Assembly: GCA_030586155.1 (NCBI GenBank)
Contig: CP130741.1
Span: forward strand, 614,680-678,679
Source of the DNA: Eubacteriaceae bacterium ES3
GTDB lineage: Bacteria; Bacillota; Clostridia; Eubacteriales; Eubacteriaceae
Direction: 5' to 3'
DNA: 64,000 nucleotides
This document shows, piece after piece, positions 62,827-64,000 of the stretch (position 1 is the stretch's first letter; each line of letters opens with the position of its first letter). The notes beneath the pieces are model-generated. The model was not told where the DNA came from. It ran no database searches and worked only from the letters and a program-made list of their open reading frames with translations. The translations under genes were made by a program, and so were the position numbers.

Positions 62827-63165
62827 ATTGATGGTGGTATTACTTATACTACTCATGTTGAGAATATTGGTTGGCAGGATTATGTATCTAATGGTGTTAT
62901 GGCGGGTACTTCTGGTCGGGGTTTGAGACTTGAGGGAGTCCGAATAAAATTGACTGGAAACGCAGCGAATCAGTATGATGTTTATTATCGTACTCATGTT
63001 CAGAATATTGGTTGGATGGCTTGGGCTTCTAATGGTGCTGACTCTGGTTCTGCGGGGTATGGATGGCGTTTAGAGGGTATTCAGATTCAGTTAGTTCCTA
63101 AGGGGGATCCTGCACCTTCTAATGCTGATGCAGCTAGTAGTGTTCCTTTTGCTCAGGCTGATTAA
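62827..63165 (+). pseudogene. ChW-repeat surface protein, C-terminal remnant
   Basis: About 112 residues with two clostridial hydrophobic-W repeats (HVENIGWQDYVSNGVMAGTSGRGLRLEGVRIKL and HVQNIGWMAWASNGADSGSAGYGWRLEGIQIQL). The 5' part ends at the IS3 border (62820), where stops occur, so the IS probably truncated the gene. Codons are unusually rich in T at third positions compared with neighbours. ChW proteins are secreted and cell-surface associated in clostridia. Confidence 0.85.
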
Positions 63166-63178
63166 TTTGAAAATAAAA

Positions 63179-63216
63179 ATAAAGACTTGTATATTTAAGT
63201 ATGCAGGTCTTTTTTT
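63179..63216 (+). terminator. Terminator after the ChW remnant
   Basis: AAAGAC / GTCTTT stem with a further short pairing, then seven Ts. Between here and the att repeat at 63361 the sequence is AT-rich with no gene seen. Confidence 0.7.
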
Positions 63217-63360
63217 GAAAATAAATATTGAAAATTTTATCAATAAAGCATGATTTTTCCCGCGGATTTCCCGCAAATTTGATTAATTTTGATAGTTTTA
63301 TAAATTCTAAAATGGCTTTAAATAGCCAATATACTCACTTTAAAAACACTACTTTTCATT

Positions 63361-63403
63361 TGGTAGGGGTCGCTGGTTCAAGTCCAGTCGGGATCACCAT
63401 TTA
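63361..63403 (+). repeat. attR: 43-bp copy of the tRNA-Val 3' end
   Basis: Identical to 28134-28176 but without the 5' half of the tRNA, so it is not a functional gene. It marks the right edge of the island. Confidence 0.92.
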
Positions 63404-63411
63404 TGAATCAT

Positions 63412-63436
63412 AACGCCGTTTAGGGCGTTTTTTTAT
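63412..63436 (+). terminator. Terminator beyond attR (presumed original tRNA-Val terminator)
   Basis: AACGCC / GGCGTT stem followed by seven Ts, 9 bases beyond the tRNA fragment. In the uninvaded chromosome it would follow the tRNA. Confidence 0.8.
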
Positions 63437-63451
63437 TTTTTGATTTTCACA

Positions 63452-63480
63452 TTGCAGGTATAAGTAGTTAGGTGTAAAAT
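63452..63480 (+). promoter_or_regulatory. Promoter of the thioredoxin-like gene
   Basis: TTGCAG (63452-63457), 17-bp spacer, TAAAAT (63475-63480). Gives a leader of about 120 nt. Confidence 0.6.
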
Positions 63481-63546
63481 TTTTTTAATATTGTATATAA
63501 ACTTTGTTAGCTATCGAGCTAAACTAGTTAATAAAATGAAAGGACT

Positions 63547-63594
63547 TTAAGCAAGAAATCTGAAGCGTCAAAATAGCGAGATTACTTGGCTTAA
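63547..63594 (+). other. Structured leader hairpin before the thioredoxin-like gene
   Basis: Nested arms TTAAGC/GCTTAA, AAG/CTT and AATCT/AGATT enclose a ~17-base loop, 15 bases before the start codon. No known riboswitch was recognised; it may govern translation. Confidence 0.45.
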
Positions 63595-63609
63595 TGATTG
63601 TAAGAAGAA

Positions 63610-63936
63610 ATGAAACAGATCACATCAAATGAAGAAATCAACAGATTAAATGCAGAAAATCAGATGTTTTTGTTATATTTTTCAGGGGAAATGTGTAGTG
63701 TGTGTCATGATTTAAAGCCCAAGGTTGAAGAAATGCTGATGAATTACTCTGGTATTGACGTGGCCCAGGTTGATATTAAAAAAGCAGCCGCGATTGCTGC
63801 AAGTTTTCAGATATTTACTGTTCCGGCCGTCATATTTTTTATTGAAGGTAAAGAAACGATACGTCAGGCAGGTGTTTTTAGTATGACAGCGCTTGAAGAA
63901 AAAATAGCTAGATATTATAGACTTCTTAATGAGTAG
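63610..63936 (+). CDS. Thioredoxin-like protein (CSVC active site)
   Basis: 108 residues, thioredoxin fold. The redox motif reads GEMCSVCHDLKPK (CxxC at about residues 30-33), unlike WCGPC; the cis-Pro is in FTVPAVIFF. Cytosolic, no signal peptide. Weak RBS (AAGAAG). Likely a thiol reductase; specific partner unknown. Confidence 0.88.
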   Translation: MKQITSNEEINRLNAENQMFLLYFSGEMCSVCHDLKPKVEEMLMNYSGIDVAQVDIKKAAAIAASFQIFTVPAVIFFIEGKETIRQAGVFSMTALEEKIARYYRLLNE

Positions 63937-64000
63937 AGATAAATAATTTGTAATGGCTGTATAATAAACAAGAACTGAGATGCGTTGAGAAATCTTGAAT

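Noticed and set aside
28134-63403. Prophage
   Set aside because: No capsid, terminase, portal, lysis or phage replication gene was seen between the att repeats.

Overview
The window looks like chromosomal DNA of an anaerobic, acetogen-type Firmicute (Eubacteriaceae/Acetobacterium-like). This is inferred from gene content: a clostridial nif operon (nifH-I1-I2-D-K-E, fused nifN-B, a 2Fe-2S ferredoxin, split nifV), a class III fructose bisphosphatase, a stand-alone corrinoid protein, a clostridial ChW-repeat protein and strong Shine-Dalgarno sites. I could not run a search, so the genus is a guess.

Layout. 1-2.5 kb: end of murA, a WalJ-like metallo-hydrolase and an HtrA protease. 2.7-5.4 kb: glucitol/sorbitol PTS operon (gutM-srlA-srlE-srlB plus its own HPr). 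5.5-18.4 kb, minus strand: nitrogen fixation. An AnfO-like gene and an unknown Cys-rich protein lie upstream of the nifH promoter. The promoter is followed by a leader of about 320 nt with three tandem hairpin modules in which a small A1/G4 hexaloop hairpin overlaps a terminator-like stem, the hallmark of ANTAR-type antitermination. A further terminator-like hairpin separates nifK from nifE and could set the HDK:EN ratio. 18.6-28.0 kb: ordinary chromosomal genes (XRE regulator plus membrane protein, radical SAM, pentapeptide protein, aminotransferase, YhaM, acyl-ACP thioesterase, Fbp, corrinoid protein, GntR regulator).

28.1-63.4 kb is a 35-kb genomic island in a tRNA-Val(GAC) gene. A 43-bp direct repeat (3' end of the tRNA) lies at 28134-28176 and 63361-63403. 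Its core is a Pel-like exopolysaccharide operon (33.7-44.9 kb: DUF2304, SDR-PelD, PelE-like, large membrane protein, GT2, DUF2194, PelF, PelG), then two GT2 paralogues, a DUF6273 protein, galE, an unknown gene and a Wzx flippase. A strong promoter, a c-di-GMP-I riboswitch and an intrinsic terminator precede the operon, and the PelD homologue keeps an RxxD motif, so c-di-GMP probably acts on both transcription and protein.

The island flanks are mobile-element graveyards. At 29.4-33.2 kb there is an IS3 with a nonsense-mutated orfB, and an IS1380 that carries an IS66 end and a frameshifted IS1182. At 52.5-62.8 kb there is a nested structure: an IS3 element split by an IS21 (8-bp target duplication) and by an IS66 (8-bp target duplication), with the IS66 tnpC itself split by a three-recombinase RIT element with 27-bp perfect inverted repeats. 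The IS3 lies next to, and probably truncated, a ChW-repeat surface protein. No island integrase remains visible apart from the RIT trio. After the right att site the chromosome resumes with a thioredoxin-like gene behind a structured leader.
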